Shown piece by piece: positions 9,120 through 18,248 of a stretch of 64,000 nucleotides of DNA. The stretch lies in NCBI RefSeq assembly GCF_011059135.1, contig NZ_JAALGD010000015.1:1-64000 (forward strand). The letters run 5' to 3'. Numbering within the stretch: the stretch's first letter is position 1; the number at the start of each line of letters is the position of its first letter. Both the position numbers and the translations under genes were made by a program. This DNA comes from Brevibacillus sp. SYP-B805 (GTDB lineage Bacteria; Bacillota; Bacilli; Brevibacillales; Brevibacillaceae). The notes below the pieces were generated by a model. The model made no database searches and had not been told where the DNA came from. It was given only the letters and a program-made list of their open reading frames with translations.

Positions 9120-9313
9120 GAAATATTTGCGCAACTGTGGAATTTTCCCCGGACCTTTTTGCAGGAAGAACAGGAAGATTGAGGGATACCCGCTTCGCTC
9201 ATCGACAGGAAGCATTTCACACAAAGGTTATACGGAAAACCCTCCAAAAAATTTCACGCCGCGGCATATTTTATTCCAACATACAGGATACACCCTTTTC
9301 ATGAACGGTATAT

Positions 9314-9367
9314 GAACAAAAAAATATACCCCGTCCGGTTTCACGCGCGAGCGTCGGCCGGACGGGG
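9314..9367 (-). terminator. Terminator of moaC
   Basis: On the minus strand CCCCGTCCGG pairs with CCGGACGGGG and is followed by a TATATTTTTTT tract. It is correctly placed after the moaC stop. Confidence 0.8.
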
Positions 9368-9432
9368 CCGCCGCATGGCTTGCCCGTTCTCCTGCATGTT
9401 CATCCTGGTTTTTCACTTTTCGCTTTCTCCCT

Positions 9433-9906
9433 TTACCGATGGAAATCCCCGCTTTTTCCGCCCGTTTTGCTCACCAGATACGTCGGGCCAAGCACCATTT
9501 CCTTATCCATCGCCTTGCACATGTCATAGACGGTCAGCACGGCGGCGCTGGCAGCCGTCAGCGCTTCCATCTCCACCCCAGTCTGGCCGGTGGTTTTCAC
9601 GGTCGTCTCCACCAGGAGCGTATCGTCCCCGGCAAAGGAAAAGCGAATATCCACGCCGGTCAGGGGGAGCGGATGGCACATCGGGATGATCTCCCAGGTC
9701 TTCTTGGCCGCCATGATGCCGGCCACCTGAGCCACGGCCAGCACATCCCCCTTGGCCACTGTGCCTTCCTTGATGCGGGCGAGCGTCTCCGGCTTCATTT
9801 TCACCTGGCTTTTCGCCACCGCCGTGCGTTTGGTAACGCTTTTGTCGGAAACATCCACCATTTTCGCCCGATTCTGTTCATTGAAATGCGTCAGCTGATC
9901 GCTCAT
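9433..9906 (-). CDS. moaC: Cyclic pyranopterin monophosphate synthase MoaC
   Basis: MoaC acts with MoaA to make cyclic pyranopterin monophosphate, the first molybdenum-cofactor intermediate. The 157-residue product shows the family motifs MVDVSDKS near the start, [30 protein letters not shown]-type sequence (here [15 protein letters not shown]) and the [11 protein letters not shown] helix. I place the start at 9906, where GGAGG precedes MSDQLTHF; longer upstream frames lack a ribosome site. It is divergent from a MoeB/ThiF-like gene, suggesting a small cofactor locus, and ends in a clear terminator. Confidence 0.93.
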   Translation of the reverse strand: MSDQLTHFNEQNRAKMVDVSDKSVTKRTAVAKSQVKMKPETLARIKEGTVAKGDVLAVAQVAGIMAAKKTWEIIPMCHPLPLTGVDIRFSFAGDDTLLVETTVKTTGQTGVEMEALTAASAAVLTVYDMCKAMDKEMVLGPTYLVSKTGGKSGDFHR

Positions 9907-10115
9907 ACGATTCCTCCGGCTCTTTGATTCATTCTCTCCTAACCATACCCCCTGTACCACCATAAAAGCAATCGAAAAATGGGCGCACCGCAAGAACCCC
10001 GGTGATTGGCAGCAGCCGCCGCTTATGTTATCGTCAACGGAAGAGCGGACTTTTCGGGCCGCCTGCTTTTTGGATTCGCTTTTCGGAAATACTAATGAAA
10101 TGAGGGATGCTTGTC

Positions 10116-11141
10116 ATGGATATGCGCTACTCCCGGCAAATCCTGTTTCGCCCCATCGGACAAGCAGGCCAGGAGCGCCTTCTCGGAAGCCGTGTCGCCA
10201 TCGTCGGCATGGGGGCGCTCGGCACGGTGCTGGCCAACCATATGGTGCGGGCGGGCGTCGGCTTCGTGCGGCTGATCGACCGCGACTTCGTGGAACCGAG
10301 CAACCTCCAGCGGCAGATGCTGTATGACGAGGAGGATGCCCGGCAGTCGCTGCCGAAAGCGATCGCGGCTGCCGAGAAACTGAGACGGATCAATTCCGGC
10401 GTGCAGGTGGAGCCCCATGTGACCGACCTGACGCCGTACAACGCCGAAGAGCTGCTGGCCGATGCGGATCTGGTGCTGGATGCCACCGACAATTTCCAGA
10501 CCCGCTACCTGATCAACGATGTGTGTGTGAAGCATGGCAAGCCCTGGATTTACGGCGGGGCGGTCAGCGCCAAGGGCATGTTCACCGCCATCCGGCCGGG
10601 GGAAACGCCCTGTCTGCGCTGCCTCTTTCCGGAAGCGCCGAAAGCGGGCGATGCTCCCACCTGCGACACCGCAGGGGTCATTGGTCCCATCATACATATC
10701 GTCGCATCCTATCAGGCGACGGAAGCGTTGAAACTGCTGGTAGGCGCCCGCGATGCCTTCAACCCGAATCTGGAGCATTTCGATCTCTGGGAGAACCGGC
10801 ATCAGCAGATCCGCGTGGCCCATACCCGCCGTCCGGACTGTCCCGCCTGCGGCAAACGGGAGTTCACCTATCTGATGCCCGACACGCAGGAAGGGATGGC
10901 CGTCTCCTTGTGCGGCCGCAATACCGTGCAGATCACCCCCGGCGGGCGCAGCCAGCTTCAGCTGGACAAGCTGGCGGAGACGCTGGCCCCCCTTGGCGAG
11001 ATTGAACGGAACAGATTCCTGCTGCGCTTCCGTACGGAGCCGTATACGCTCGTGGTGTTCCCGGACGGCCGCGTCCTTGTCCAGGGAACGGATGACATCA
11101 GCGTCGCCCGGACGCTATACGCCAAATATATCGGCGCCTAG
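10116..11141 (+). CDS. ThiF/MoeB/HesA family adenylyltransferase (E1-like)
   Basis: An E1-like enzyme of about 341 residues that adenylates the C-terminus of a small sulfur-carrier protein (MoaD or ThiS type). The nucleotide-binding loop IVGMGALGT lies near residue 28, followed by DRDFVEPSNLQRQ and DATDNFQTR. Two CxxC pairs (CLRC and CPAC) form the expected zinc site. The C-terminal 80 residues form a small extra domain. Position opposite moaC favours molybdopterin-synthase activation (MoeB), but ThiF is possible. Start 10116 is nine bases from GAGGG; an ATG at 10107 abuts it and is less likely. Confidence 0.85.
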   Translation: MDMRYSRQILFRPIGQAGQERLLGSRVAIVGMGALGTVLANHMVRAGVGFVRLIDRDFVEPSNLQRQMLYDEEDARQSLPKAIAAAEKLRRINSGVQVEPHVTDLTPYNAEELLADADLVLDATDNFQTRYLINDVCVKHGKPWIYGGAVSAKGMFTAIRPGETPCLRCLFPEAPKAGDAPTCDTAGVIGPIIHIVASYQATEALKLLVGARDAFNPNLEHFDLWENRHQQIRVAHTRRPDCPACGKREFTYLMPDTQEGMAVSLCGRNTVQITPGGRSQLQLDKLAETLAPLGEIERNRFLLRFRTEPYTLVVFPDGRVLVQGTDDISVARTLYAKYIGA

Positions 11142-11170
11142 GTATTTTTGAACATTTGATGAAAAAGTGC

Positions 11171-11199
11171 TAGATGCCCCGCAGCAAATGAAGTATAAT
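11171..11199 (+). promoter_or_regulatory. Promoter of acnA
   Basis: TAGATG, a 17-base spacer and a perfect TATAAT. The -35 box is poor, which would suit a regulated promoter. Confidence 0.55.
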
Positions 11200-11220
11200 A
11201 AAACTCGGTAAATTAAAAAC

Positions 11221-11246
11221 TGAAACACCGTTTCACCAGATGAAAC
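11221..11246 (+). promoter_or_regulatory. Overlapping palindromes, candidate IclR operator at acnA
   Basis: Three alternating half-sites TGAAAC, GTTTCA and TGAAAC build two overlapping inverted repeats: TGAAAC-ACC-GTTTCA and GTTTCA-CCAGA-TGAAAC. They sit about 22 bases after the -10 box, where a bound protein would block transcription. TTTCACCAGATGAAA (11231-11245) recurs exactly upstream of the IclR-family gene at 17162-17176. The TGAAAC-N3-GTTTCA form resembles known KdgR/IclR-type operators. Confidence 0.65.
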
Positions 11247-11280
11247 TGCATCGGGTGGCGCACTAAAGGAGGTCATTCAA

Positions 11281-14010
11281 TTGGCAAAGAAAGACGCTTA
11301 CAACGTGAAGTCCTCTTTGCAGGTAGGCGGCAAGTCCTATGTGTACTATCGCCTGGCCGGCCTGGAAGAGCAGGGCGTCGGCGAAGTTTCCAAACTTCCT
11401 TTTTCCATCAAAGTGCTGCTGGAAGCGGCCGTTCGGCAGTTTGACGGCAGAGCCATTACCAAGGAACACGTGCAGCAGTTGGCCAACTGGACCAAAGGCC
11501 GTGACGAAAACAAAGAAGTGCCGCTGATGCCGGCGCGCATCGTGCTGCAGGACTTTACCGGCGTGCCTGCGGTGGTTGACCTGGCTGCCATGCGCATCGC
11601 CATGAAAAAGGCGGGCGGCGATCCGAAGCGCATCAATCCGCTCGTTCCGGTTGACCTCGTGATCGACCACTCCGTCATGGTGGACGATTTCGGCAACGAA
11701 AACGCGCTTGAAAACAACATGAAGCTGGAGTTTGAACGCAACCAGGAGCGCTACCGCTTCCTGCGCTGGGCGCAAACCGCGTTTGACAACTTCCGCGCCG
11801 TTCCGCCGGCTACCGGTATCGTGCACCAGGTTAACCTGGAGTATCTGGCTACCGTTGTCGCTACCCGCGAAGTGGACGGCGAACTGGTCGCCTTCCCGGA
11901 TTCGCTCGTCGGTACCGACTCCCACACCACCATGATCAACGGTCTCGGCGTTCTCGGCTGGGGCGTGGGCGGAATCGAGGCGGAAGCAGGCATGCTCGGC
12001 CAACCGCTCTACTTCGTCACGCCGGAAGTTGTCGGCTTCAAGCTGACCGGTACCCTGTCCGAAGGCGCGACCGCAACCGACCTGGCGCTGACCGTTACCC
12101 AGATGCTGCGCAAAAAAGGCGTGGTGGGCAAATTCGTGGAGTTCTACGGCTCCGGTCTCTCCAACATCTCGCTGGCTGACCGCGCGACCGTTGCCAACAT
12201 GGCGCCTGAATACGGGGCAACCATGGGCTTCTTCCCGGTGGATGCCGAAACGCTCAACTATCTGCGTCAAACCGGCCGCAGCGAAGAGCTCGTGCAGCTG
12301 GTGGAAGCCTACACCAAAGCGCAGGGCCTGTTCCGTACGGACGACACGCCGGATCCGGTCTTCTCCGAAACGCTGGAGCTCGATCTTTCCACCGTCGTGC
12401 CGAGCCTGGCCGGTCCGAAACGCCCGCAAGACCGCGTCGAGCTGACAGCCATGAAGGAATCCTTCAACAACAGCCTGCGCGCCCCGATCGACAAAGGCGG
12501 TTTCGGCCTGAGCGAAGAGAAGATCAACACCCAGGCGGAAGTCACCTATCCGAACGGCGAAAAAGCGGTGCTGAAAACCGGTTCAGTCGTTATCGCCGCG
12601 ATCACGTCCTGCACCAACACCTCCAACCCGAGCGTGATGCTGGGCGCCGGTCTCGTGGCGAAGAAAGCGGTGGAAAAAGGTCTGAAAAAGCCGCCGTATG
12701 TGAAGAGCTCTCTCGCTCCGGGTTCCCGCGTCGTCACCCAGTACCTGATCGACGCCGGTCTGATGGATGCGCTCAATCAAATCGGTTTCCACGTTGTCGG
12801 TTACGGCTGCACCACCTGTATCGGCAACTCGGGTCCGCTGCCGGAAGAAACCAGCAAGGCGATTGCCGACAACGATCTGACCGTAGCGGCGGTGCTCTCC
12901 GGCAACCGCAACTTCGAGGGCCGCATCCATGCGCAGGTGAAAGCGAACTACCTGGCTTCTCCGCCGCTCGTGATCGCGTATGCGCTGGCGGGAACCGTTG
13001 ACATCGACCTGACCAAGGATCCGATCGGCATCGGCAAGGACGGCCAGCCGGTTTACCTGAAAGATATCTGGCCGACACCGCAAGAGATCATGGAAGCCAT
13101 GAAGAAAGCGATGAATCCGGATCTGTTCCGCGCCGAGTACGAACATGTCTTCACGGCGAACAAACGCTGGAACGAGATCGACGCGCCGACCGGCGATCTC
13201 TACGATTGGGATCTGAAGTCCACCTACATCCAGGAACCGCCGTTCTTCAAGAACATCACCGGCGATGTGGGCCATATCGAAGAGATCAAGGGCGCTCGTA
13301 CGCTGGCGCTGCTGGGCGATTCCGTCACCACCGACCACATCTCTCCGGCAGGCAACATCTCGCCGACCAGCCCGGCCGGCCTCTATCTGCAGGAGCACGG
13401 CGTGGAGCGCAAAGACTTCAACTCCTACGGCGCCCGCCGCGGCAGCCACGAAGTGATGATGCGCGGTACGTTCGCCAACATCCGCATCCGCAACCAAGTG
13501 GCTCCGGGCACCGAGGGCGGCGTGACCAAATACCTGCCGACCGGCGAAGTGATGTCCATCTACGATGCGTCCATGAAGTATCAGGCCAACGGTACGCCGC
13601 TGGTGGTTATCGCCGGTAAGGAATACGGTACGGGAAGCTCCCGCGACTGGGCGGCAAAAGGTACCTTCCTCCTCGGCGTCAAGGCGGTCATCGCGGAAAG
13701 CTTCGAGCGCATCCACCGCTCCAACCTGGTAGGCATGGGCGTGCTGCCGCTCCAGTTCGCCGACGGCCAAAGCTGGAAGTCCCTGGGCATCGATGGCACC
13801 GAAACCTTCGATATCCTGGGTCTCTCCGACAACGTCCAACCTGGTCAACGGGTGAAAGTGCGTGCAACCCGCCAGGACGGCAGCAGCTTCGAGTTCGACG
13901 TGATCGTTCGTCTCGACAGCATGGTGGATGTCGACTACTACCGCAACGGCGGCATCCTGCAAACCGTCCTGCGCCAGCTGCTTGACGAAGAGCAAACCGT
14001 TACGGCGTAA
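11281..14010 (+). CDS. acnA: Aconitate hydratase A
   Basis: Aconitase interconverts citrate and isocitrate in the TCA cycle. The 909-residue protein is full length for the AcnA/IRP type. The three iron-sulfur ligands are visible at C444 (SCTNTSNPS) and C510/C513 ([11 protein letters not shown]), and the C-terminal swivel domain carries [16 protein letters not shown]. Translation starts at TTG 11281, nine bases past a strong AAAGGAGG. The gene stands alone, with a promoter, a double palindrome in its leader and a terminator. Codon use is strongly biased, as for a highly expressed gene. Confidence 0.97.
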   Translation: MAKKDAYNVKSSLQVGGKSYVYYRLAGLEEQGVGEVSKLPFSIKVLLEAAVRQFDGRAITKEHVQQLANWTKGRDENKEVPLMPARIVLQDFTGVPAVVDLAAMRIAMKKAGGDPKRINPLVPVDLVIDHSVMVDDFGNENALENNMKLEFERNQERYRFLRWAQTAFDNFRAVPPATGIVHQVNLEYLATVVATREVDGELVAFPDSLVGTDSHTTMINGLGVLGWGVGGIEAEAGMLGQPLYFVTPEVVGFKLTGTLSEGATATDLALTVTQMLRKKGVVGKFVEFYGSGLSNISLADRATVANMAPEYGATMGFFPVDAETLNYLRQTGRSEELVQLVEAYTKAQGLFRTDDTPDPVFSETLELDLSTVVPSLAGPKRPQDRVELTAMKESFNNSLRAPIDKGGFGLSEEKINTQAEVTYPNGEKAVLKTGSVVIAAITSCTNTSNPSVMLGAGLVAKKAVEKGLKKPPYVKSSLAPGSRVVTQYLIDAGLMDALNQIGFHVVGYGCTTCIGNSGPLPEETSKAIADNDLTVAAVLSGNRNFEGRIHAQVKANYLASPPLVIAYALAGTVDIDLTKDPIGIGKDGQPVYLKDIWPTPQEIMEAMKKAMNPDLFRAEYEHVFTANKRWNEIDAPTGDLYDWDLKSTYIQEPPFFKNITGDVGHIEEIKGARTLALLGDSVTTDHISPAGNISPTSPAGLYLQEHGVERKDFNSYGARRGSHEVMMRGTFANIRIRNQVAPGTEGGVTKYLPTGEVMSIYDASMKYQANGTPLVVIAGKEYGTGSSRDWAAKGTFLLGVKAVIAESFERIHRSNLVGMGVLPLQFADGQSWKSLGIDGTETFDILGLSDNVQPGQRVKVRATRQDGSSFEFDVIVRLDSMVDVDYYRNGGILQTVLRQLLDEEQTVTA

Positions 14011-14042
14011 CAGCTAACAACAAGGAATCGAAAACAGAAACA

Positions 14043-14089
14043 GGCTGTCCCAAAAGCAGGAAAACTGCTGGAAGGACAGCCTTTTTTTT
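14043..14089 (+). terminator. Terminator of acnA
   Basis: GGCTGTCC pairs with GGACAGCC, enclosing an inner AGCAG/CTGCT stem, followed by eight T residues. Confidence 0.9.
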
Positions 14090-14205
14090 CGAGGGGGAAC
14101 GGAATCATAGCGGAATAATTGTACGTTTAGACAGATATGGGATCACAGAACTCGCGAAGAATTCACCATGGGGTACCTTCTCGGCGGCTTTTTTAAAATA
14201 AACAG

Positions 14206-14234
14206 TTGACAAAATTATATTTTTATGGTATTAT
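14206..14234 (+). promoter_or_regulatory. Strong sigma-A promoter of the methyltransferase
   Basis: Consensus TTGACA, a 17-base AT-rich spacer, then TATTAT. The region is much more AT-rich than its surroundings. Confidence 0.8.
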
Positions 14235-14252
14235 AAAAATTTATATATTGAA

Positions 14253-14306
14253 ATGTCAGGCGGTTTTGGTGTACTTTCTTTTTGGAGGTTCATTCTCCGT
14301 TCCTAA
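14253..14306 (+). CDS. Possible 17-residue leader peptide
   Basis: A short frame (ATG at 14253, TAA at 14304) would encode MSGGFGVLSFWRFILRS in the long leader between the promoter and the methyltransferase. It has no Shine-Dalgarno site and would lie only about 12 bases from the predicted transcript start. It is listed because leader peptides precede some inducible resistance methyltransferases; it may be chance. Confidence 0.2.
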   Translation: MSGGFGVLSFWRFILRS

Positions 14307-14336
14307 GGAGATAAGCTCTAAAAGGAGGATATTCAA

Positions 14337-15236
14337 ATGATCGAAAACCAAGTCAGTCTGACGGCAATCATGACCGCCTATTTACGCGCCTATCATGCCA
14401 TGAATGATGCCCCCAAAATTTTTGATGACTTTCTGGCCGATCGTTTAATACCGGAGGAAAGACGCGCACTCATTGAACAAGGATTTTCCAGGGCTCTCCA
14501 GATGAATGTTCCTGAAAGTAACGTGGCTTGCGCCGACCAGAAAGCAAATACCTTGCCGTCTTTGTTGCAAGCCATGGGGTTACCCAATGTCCTAAGCCGT
14601 TCCAGATATACGGAAGACAACCTTGAACAGGCTGTAACACAAGGGGTGAAGCAGTATGTGATACTCGGGGCCGGACTGGATACCTTTGCTTTTCGTCGTC
14701 CAGATCTTCTGCGTCAGATTCAGGTTTTTGAAGTTGACCACCCGGCCACACAAGCCTTCAAACGGAATCGACTGGCTGAATTGGCATGGGATATCCCATC
14801 AAATCTTCATTTTGTACCCGTGGATTTCACAAAGGAACGATTGGCTGATGCACTCAAGGGAACGTCGTATGACTTGCAGACGAAAAGTTTTTTTAGTTGG
14901 CTGGGTGTCACAATGTACTTAACTCGAAACGAAGTGTTCGCAACGCTGCGTTCCATTGCCGATATTGCCCCCGCAGGCAGTGTGGTTATTTTCGATTACT
15001 TTGTCCCGGAAGAAGCTGCACATCTGAAAGAGATGCAGGAGAATTTGCGAAAGATAGGCGAGCCGATTAAAACTTCCTTTGACCCGTCAGCACTGGCTGT
15101 TGAACTGGAAAGTCTGGGGCTCCGTCTCCGTGAGAACTTAAGCCCCTCCGATATCCAAGAACGCTATTTTCAGGGTCGTATGGACGGCTATCATGCGAAC
15201 GAGCATGTGCGCTTTGCGATGGCAGTAGTAGAGTGA
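14337..15236 (+). CDS. Class I SAM-dependent methyltransferase (LCM/COG3315 type)
   Basis: This 299-residue protein belongs to the leucine-carboxyl-methyltransferase-like family. The SAM-binding glycine loop is in VILGAGLDTFAFRRPDL (about residues 104-120), followed by the acidic VFEVDHPATQ strand end and a FSWLGVTMYL motif. Family members often O-methylate natural products or small acids; the substrate here is unknown. A strong AAAAGGAGG precedes the start. The gene is visibly more AT-rich than its neighbours, has its own strong promoter, a long leader and a terminator, and looks like a separately acquired single-gene unit. Confidence 0.85.
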   Translation: MIENQVSLTAIMTAYLRAYHAMNDAPKIFDDFLADRLIPEERRALIEQGFSRALQMNVPESNVACADQKANTLPSLLQAMGLPNVLSRSRYTEDNLEQAVTQGVKQYVILGAGLDTFAFRRPDLLRQIQVFEVDHPATQAFKRNRLAELAWDIPSNLHFVPVDFTKERLADALKGTSYDLQTKSFFSWLGVTMYLTRNEVFATLRSIADIAPAGSVVIFDYFVPEEAAHLKEMQENLRKIGEPIKTSFDPSALAVELESLGLRLRENLSPSDIQERYFQGRMDGYHANEHVRFAMAVVE

Positions 15237-15264
15237 TGCCGAGTTGAGTACTCGGCATTTTTTT
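15237..15264 (+). terminator. Terminator of the methyltransferase gene
   Basis: TGCCGAGT and ACTCGGCA form an 8-bp stem directly after the stop codon, followed by seven T residues. Confidence 0.9.
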
Positions 15265-15504
15265 ACGATCATGGTAATAGACATTGCAACAGAAGCAAGT
15301 GTATTTAACATGGATGTCGACCAGTTTCCGGTTATCTTTTTTTATCCTCCTGCGACAATCGAAGCTGGAGCCCATATGGATTTGTCCTGAAAATCTCCAA
15401 AGGGACGAACGCTCCCTTCCTGGCATCCAGGAACCTGCTGCGTAAATATGGTCGGGTTATGTATGCTTCCACGTTTCTCTCATCAAGCTTCTTAAAGCCA
15501 ACCT
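15265..15504. other. Short gap, nothing recognised
   Basis: About 240 bases between a terminator and the end of the NIPSNAP gene. I see no gene with a ribosome site, no repeat and no clear regulatory site. Confidence 0.4.
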
Positions 15505-15837
15505 CTATGGTTTCCCCCTCCTGGCACCGTGATAGGTTCCTGTGGCGGTCATGAAATCCTGCCTGCTCTCGATAACCAGCTCGCCCAGCTCTTGTCTTCG
15601 CTGTTGGGCCTGCGAGTGCAAGTCATCCCGCCTAATCTTCTCCTCAATCTCCTCATAATGCCTCATGTCTTGATACTCCCAAATCGCGACGATCTCGTCC
15701 CTGTTTTCCGTTACCCATCGTCCCACCAGCTTTGCTCCGTGCTTCCGTTGATTCGGCAGCAAATACTGATGAAAGAACCGATTGAACTCTTCATACTTTT
15801 CCGGCAATATGCGATAGGTTTTCCGTCTGTATATCAT
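15505..15837 (-). CDS. NIPSNAP family small protein
   Basis: A 110-residue protein resembling NIPSNAP/dimeric alpha-beta barrel proteins: it opens MIYRRKTYRILPEKYEEFNR, has RWVTENRDEIVAIWEYQD in the middle and a charged C-terminal helix. Its biochemical role is not established. I chose the start at 15837 because GGGAGG lies six bases before it; 17 further residues upstream are possible but unsupported. A hairpin terminator separates it from the upstream SHOCT gene, so it may rely on its own promoter. Confidence 0.75.
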   Translation of the reverse strand: MIYRRKTYRILPEKYEEFNRFFHQYLLPNQRKHGAKLVGRWVTENRDEIVAIWEYQDMRHYEEIEEKIRRDDLHSQAQQRRQELGELVIESRQDFMTATGTYHGARRGKP

Positions 15838-15886
15838 TATTTCCCTCCCAGAGGATTCTATTGATTCGCCATCATTCCAAAATACC

Positions 15887-15923
15887 AAAAAGCCAGAAGG
15901 ATCTGGTTTCCGACTGGCTTTTT
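15887..15923 (-). terminator. Terminator after the SHOCT gene
   Basis: AAAAAGCCAG and CTGGCTTTTT form a stem with T tracts on both strands. Its position suits the end of the SHOCT-domain gene. Confidence 0.75.
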
Positions 15924-15930
15924 GTCTTCC

Positions 15931-16299
15931 CTACCATTTCTCCCGCAGGATTTCGTCCCGCTTCTTCTGGTATTCCGTCTCCGTGATGAGGTTATCCTGT
16001 CTGAGCCGCTCCAGCTTCCGCAATTTGGTCTCGAAGTCGCCAGCCGCAGGTTCGGTTCGATCCCCGCCCGTCGATTGGACATCGACCTCATAGAAGCCGG
16101 CCCCTCTGCCGGTAACCAGATGATACACGTTAAAACCCGTGATGGCCACCCCAGCCAGGGTCCAGAACACGCCAAACACCCCAAAACGGGGAAGCGCTTG
16201 CGTCACACCGATGAGGATGAAGAAAATCCCGAAAATCACACCCAGTATTAAAGCAGGTTTGCTCGGTTTTACATAAATGCGGTTTCTGCGAAACAACAC
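15931..16299 (-). CDS. SHOCT-domain membrane protein
   Basis: The 122-residue product has two predicted membrane helices (about residues 15-33 and 42-60). It ends in a short charged SHOCT-type helix-turn-helix (KLRKLERLRQDNLITETEYQKKRDEIL), a motif found at the ends of many membrane-associated or oligomeric proteins. I place the start at GTG 16299, immediately downstream of AAGGAGGGG; the frame extends further upstream but the ribosome site lies inside that extension. Function unknown. Confidence 0.75.
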   Translation of the reverse strand: MLFRRNRIYVKPSKPALILGVIFGIFFILIGVTQALPRFGVFGVFWTLAGVAITGFNVYHLVTGRGAGFYEVDVQSTGGDRTEPAAGDFETKLRKLERLRQDNLITETEYQKKRDEILREKW

Positions 16300-16381
16300 G
16301 ATCCCCTCCTTCTTTGTATTACGAATGAAGCCGGGAATCGTTTCCGCCATTTCCCATTTTATCCGCACAGGAACACCGCAT

Positions 16382-17131
16382 TTACTTCACCATTTTGCCC
16401 ATCCGGGTCGCCGCCTCCATGATCGGCGCGGCGAATTCCCGCATCTTCTCCGGCGTCAGGCGGTTGGACGGTCCGGAAACAGCGAGGGCGGCTACCAGCT
16501 TGCCGCTGCGGTTAAAAATCGGGGCGGCGATGGCGGCAGCGCCCTGTTCCCGCTCCTCCACGCTGGTGGAATAGCCCAGCCGACGAATCTGCTCCAACTG
16601 CTCCAGATAGCTCTGCCGGTCGATCGTCTCCGGCCAGGTGGGGTCGGCCAAGATCTCCCGAATGGTAGCCTCGTCCTCGTAGGCGACCAGCACCTTGCTG
16701 GATGCGCCCACGGCGAGCGGCATACGCGCCCCGATGGGAGCAACGCGGCGGACCGGCTGTGTGCTCTGCACGGCTTGAATCCGAATGCGTTCCATGCCGT
16801 CCCGCACATAGAGGCTGATGGTTTCTCCCAATAGATCTCGCAGCCGCTCCATTTCCGGTAAGAGGGTTATCGCCGGATCATCCGCGTGGGCCAGATTGGC
16901 GGACAGCTCCCACAGCCGGAATCCCAGGCGGTACTTCTCCGTCTCGGGATCGCGCAGCACAAAGCCTTTGTTTTCCAAGGTGGACAGCAAGCGGTGAACG
17001 GTGCTTTTATGCAGCGAAATGCGGTTGGCAATTTCGCTCAGTCCCAATTCCGTCTTGTCGGTAAAACAGAGCAGGATATCCAAAGCCCGCTCTACCGCGC
17101 GAACATTTGATTTTTGTTCTTCCACGGTCAT
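16382..17131 (-). CDS. IclR family transcriptional regulator
   Basis: A 249-residue IclR-type regulator: N-terminal winged helix (about residues 25-65, LSEIANRISLHKSTVHRLLSTL) and a C-terminal effector-binding domain with the GARMPLAVGASSKVLVA and SVEEREQGAAAIAAPIFNRSG family segments. It binds DNA as a dimer of dimers. A palindrome, TTTCACCAGATGAAA, lies about 30 bases upstream, just inside its transcript, and an identical copy is in the acnA leader. I infer that this protein represses itself and acnA. The effector is unknown; a TCA or glyoxylate-related acid would be reasonable. Confidence 0.9.
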   Translation of the reverse strand: MTVEEQKSNVRAVERALDILLCFTDKTELGLSEIANRISLHKSTVHRLLSTLENKGFVLRDPETEKYRLGFRLWELSANLAHADDPAITLLPEMERLRDLLGETISLYVRDGMERIRIQAVQSTQPVRRVAPIGARMPLAVGASSKVLVAYEDEATIREILADPTWPETIDRQSYLEQLEQIRRLGYSTSVEEREQGAAAIAAPIFNRSGKLVAALAVSGPSNRLTPEKMREFAAPIMEAATRMGKMVK

Positions 17132-17160
17132 CCACTCGCTTTCTGTGTGTCACGCGATTC

Positions 17161-17177
17161 GTTTCACCAGATGAAAT
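17161..17177 (-). promoter_or_regulatory. Candidate IclR operator at its own gene
   Basis: GTTTCACCAGATGAAAT carries the exact 15-mer TTTCACCAGATGAAA found in the acnA leader. It lies 15 bases downstream of the -10 box of this gene's promoter, suitable for self-repression. Confidence 0.65.
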
Positions 17178-17192
17178 GTTGTTCTGTTTTCT

Positions 17193-17221
17193 AGTATAAG
17201 GGAAAAGCGTCAGGCACGCAA
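17193..17221 (-). promoter_or_regulatory. Promoter of the iclR-type gene
   Basis: TTGCGT, a 17-base spacer and TATACT on the minus strand. The -35 box lies next to the end of the upstream DUF3237 gene. Confidence 0.6.
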
Positions 17222-17228
17222 AGCACCT

Positions 17229-17660
17229 CTACCGTACCTCATACACTTCGTAGACGCGCGTATTGCCGACAACCGTCCCCTTTCCGACGGCGACAATCTT
17301 GTTCAGCCAGGCATAGCGTTCATCGCTTGTCTCGAAATACGGTGTGATGTATACCGGGGCGTCCACCCCTTCATAGACATGGGTAAAATCCCTTCTGCCC
17401 TGGTACTGCATGTAGATCAAGGCCCCATCTTCCGTTTCCACGGTGACCCGGATATCCACCAAAGCGGTTTTGTCCGGCGTAATGTCCAGCCAATTCGCAG
17501 CCGCAACGTCCTCTCTCTTTTTCGCCCGTATCCGCTCCCCCTGCAGCACCACTTCCGCCAATTCCACCATCAGGCGATGACCCGCCGGAGTAACGCCAAG
17601 ATCGACTGGCGGCACAGGCCTGACCGTAAGCGTAAACAAAGGTATCAGTTCAAGATTCAT
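17229..17660 (-). CDS. DUF3237 family protein
   Basis: A 143-residue protein of the DUF3237 type, a predicted beta-barrel family of unknown function. It opens with a strand-rich segment containing the proline stretch VRPVPPVDLG. The central YMQYQGRRDF and the C-terminal PYFETSDERYAWLNKIVAVGKG segments match the family pattern, in which tartrate or similar acids have been noted in structures. AAAGGGGGAG precedes the ATG. It is upstream of, and reads toward, the IclR gene. Confidence 0.75.
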   Translation of the reverse strand: MNLELIPLFTLTVRPVPPVDLGVTPAGHRLMVELAEVVLQGERIRAKKREDVAAANWLDITPDKTALVDIRVTVETEDGALIYMQYQGRRDFTHVYEGVDAPVYITPYFETSDERYAWLNKIVAVGKGTVVGNTRVYEVYEVR

Positions 17661-17781
17661 TGCTGCTCCCCCTTTTTCCCAAGGGATTATGTAAAAGATT
17701 ACCAGTCAAGTATAAGATACAGGCCGCTGTACCGTAAAGTTGCCGATGTGCTGAACATGCCGCCGGTGATGTCACACGTAC

Positions 17782-17814
17782 AAAAAAAGAAACCGACCCG
17801 GGTATGTCGGTTTC
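17782..17814 (-). terminator. Terminator after the sftA operon
   Basis: On the minus strand GAAACCGAC pairs with GTCGGTTTC around a short loop, followed by seven T residues. It closes the unit containing the small gene and sftA. Confidence 0.85.
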
Positions 17815-17828
17815 CTGGCTTGAGTGAA

Positions 17829-18221
17829 TCAGATGATGGTCAGGTTCGGATTATACCTTTTCACGTAGTGGTATATCGCATCGCCCTGCAAGAAGTCGGC
17901 AGCAAGCTGGCCGCCATTGTCAAGCAGATAGGCCTCCAGCGCTTCGGTGCCCTGCTTCATCCGTTTGACCGCCATCTCGGGGAGCGTCAGCATGCTGGGG
18001 ACGAGCAGCTGCAAATACCAGACGCCCTGTTCTTCTTCGGACACATCGATCTCCATGGCGATGTCGCTGCTGTCAAAGGCATACAGCAGGTTAAACAGCC
18101 GCGTGCGCGCTTCCTGCCCGTACGCATCGACCGGGACCCGCAGCACGGTCAGGTAATACTCCTCGTTGAACAGGATCATCTGCTCATTGATCACCTGGTA
18201 GCTACGCTGCAAATGCTCCAT
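17829..18221 (-). CDS. Conserved small protein downstream of sftA, unknown function
   Basis: I do not recognise this 130-residue protein. It is soluble and acidic, without signal or membrane segments. The alternation of hydrophobic strands (YYLTVLRVPVD, VWYLQLLVPS) and helices suggests a small alpha/beta fold. The start at 18221 is nine bases past AAGGAG; an ATG seven codons upstream has no ribosome site. It begins 27 bases after the translocase stop and shares the terminator, so it is co-transcribed with sftA. Confidence 0.65.
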   Translation of the reverse strand: MEHLQRSYQVINEQMILFNEEYYLTVLRVPVDAYGQEARTRLFNLLYAFDSSDIAMEIDVSEEEQGVWYLQLLVPSMLTLPEMAVKRMKQGTEALEAYLLDNGGQLAADFLQGDAIYHYVKRYNPNLTII

Positions 18222-18248
18222 TTCCCCACTCTCCTTCTCCATTGGCTT

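Noticed and set aside
15067-15426. 119-codon minus-strand frame overlapping the end of the methyltransferase gene
   Set aside because: It crosses a strong terminator and a conserved coding region on the opposite strand and has no ribosome site.
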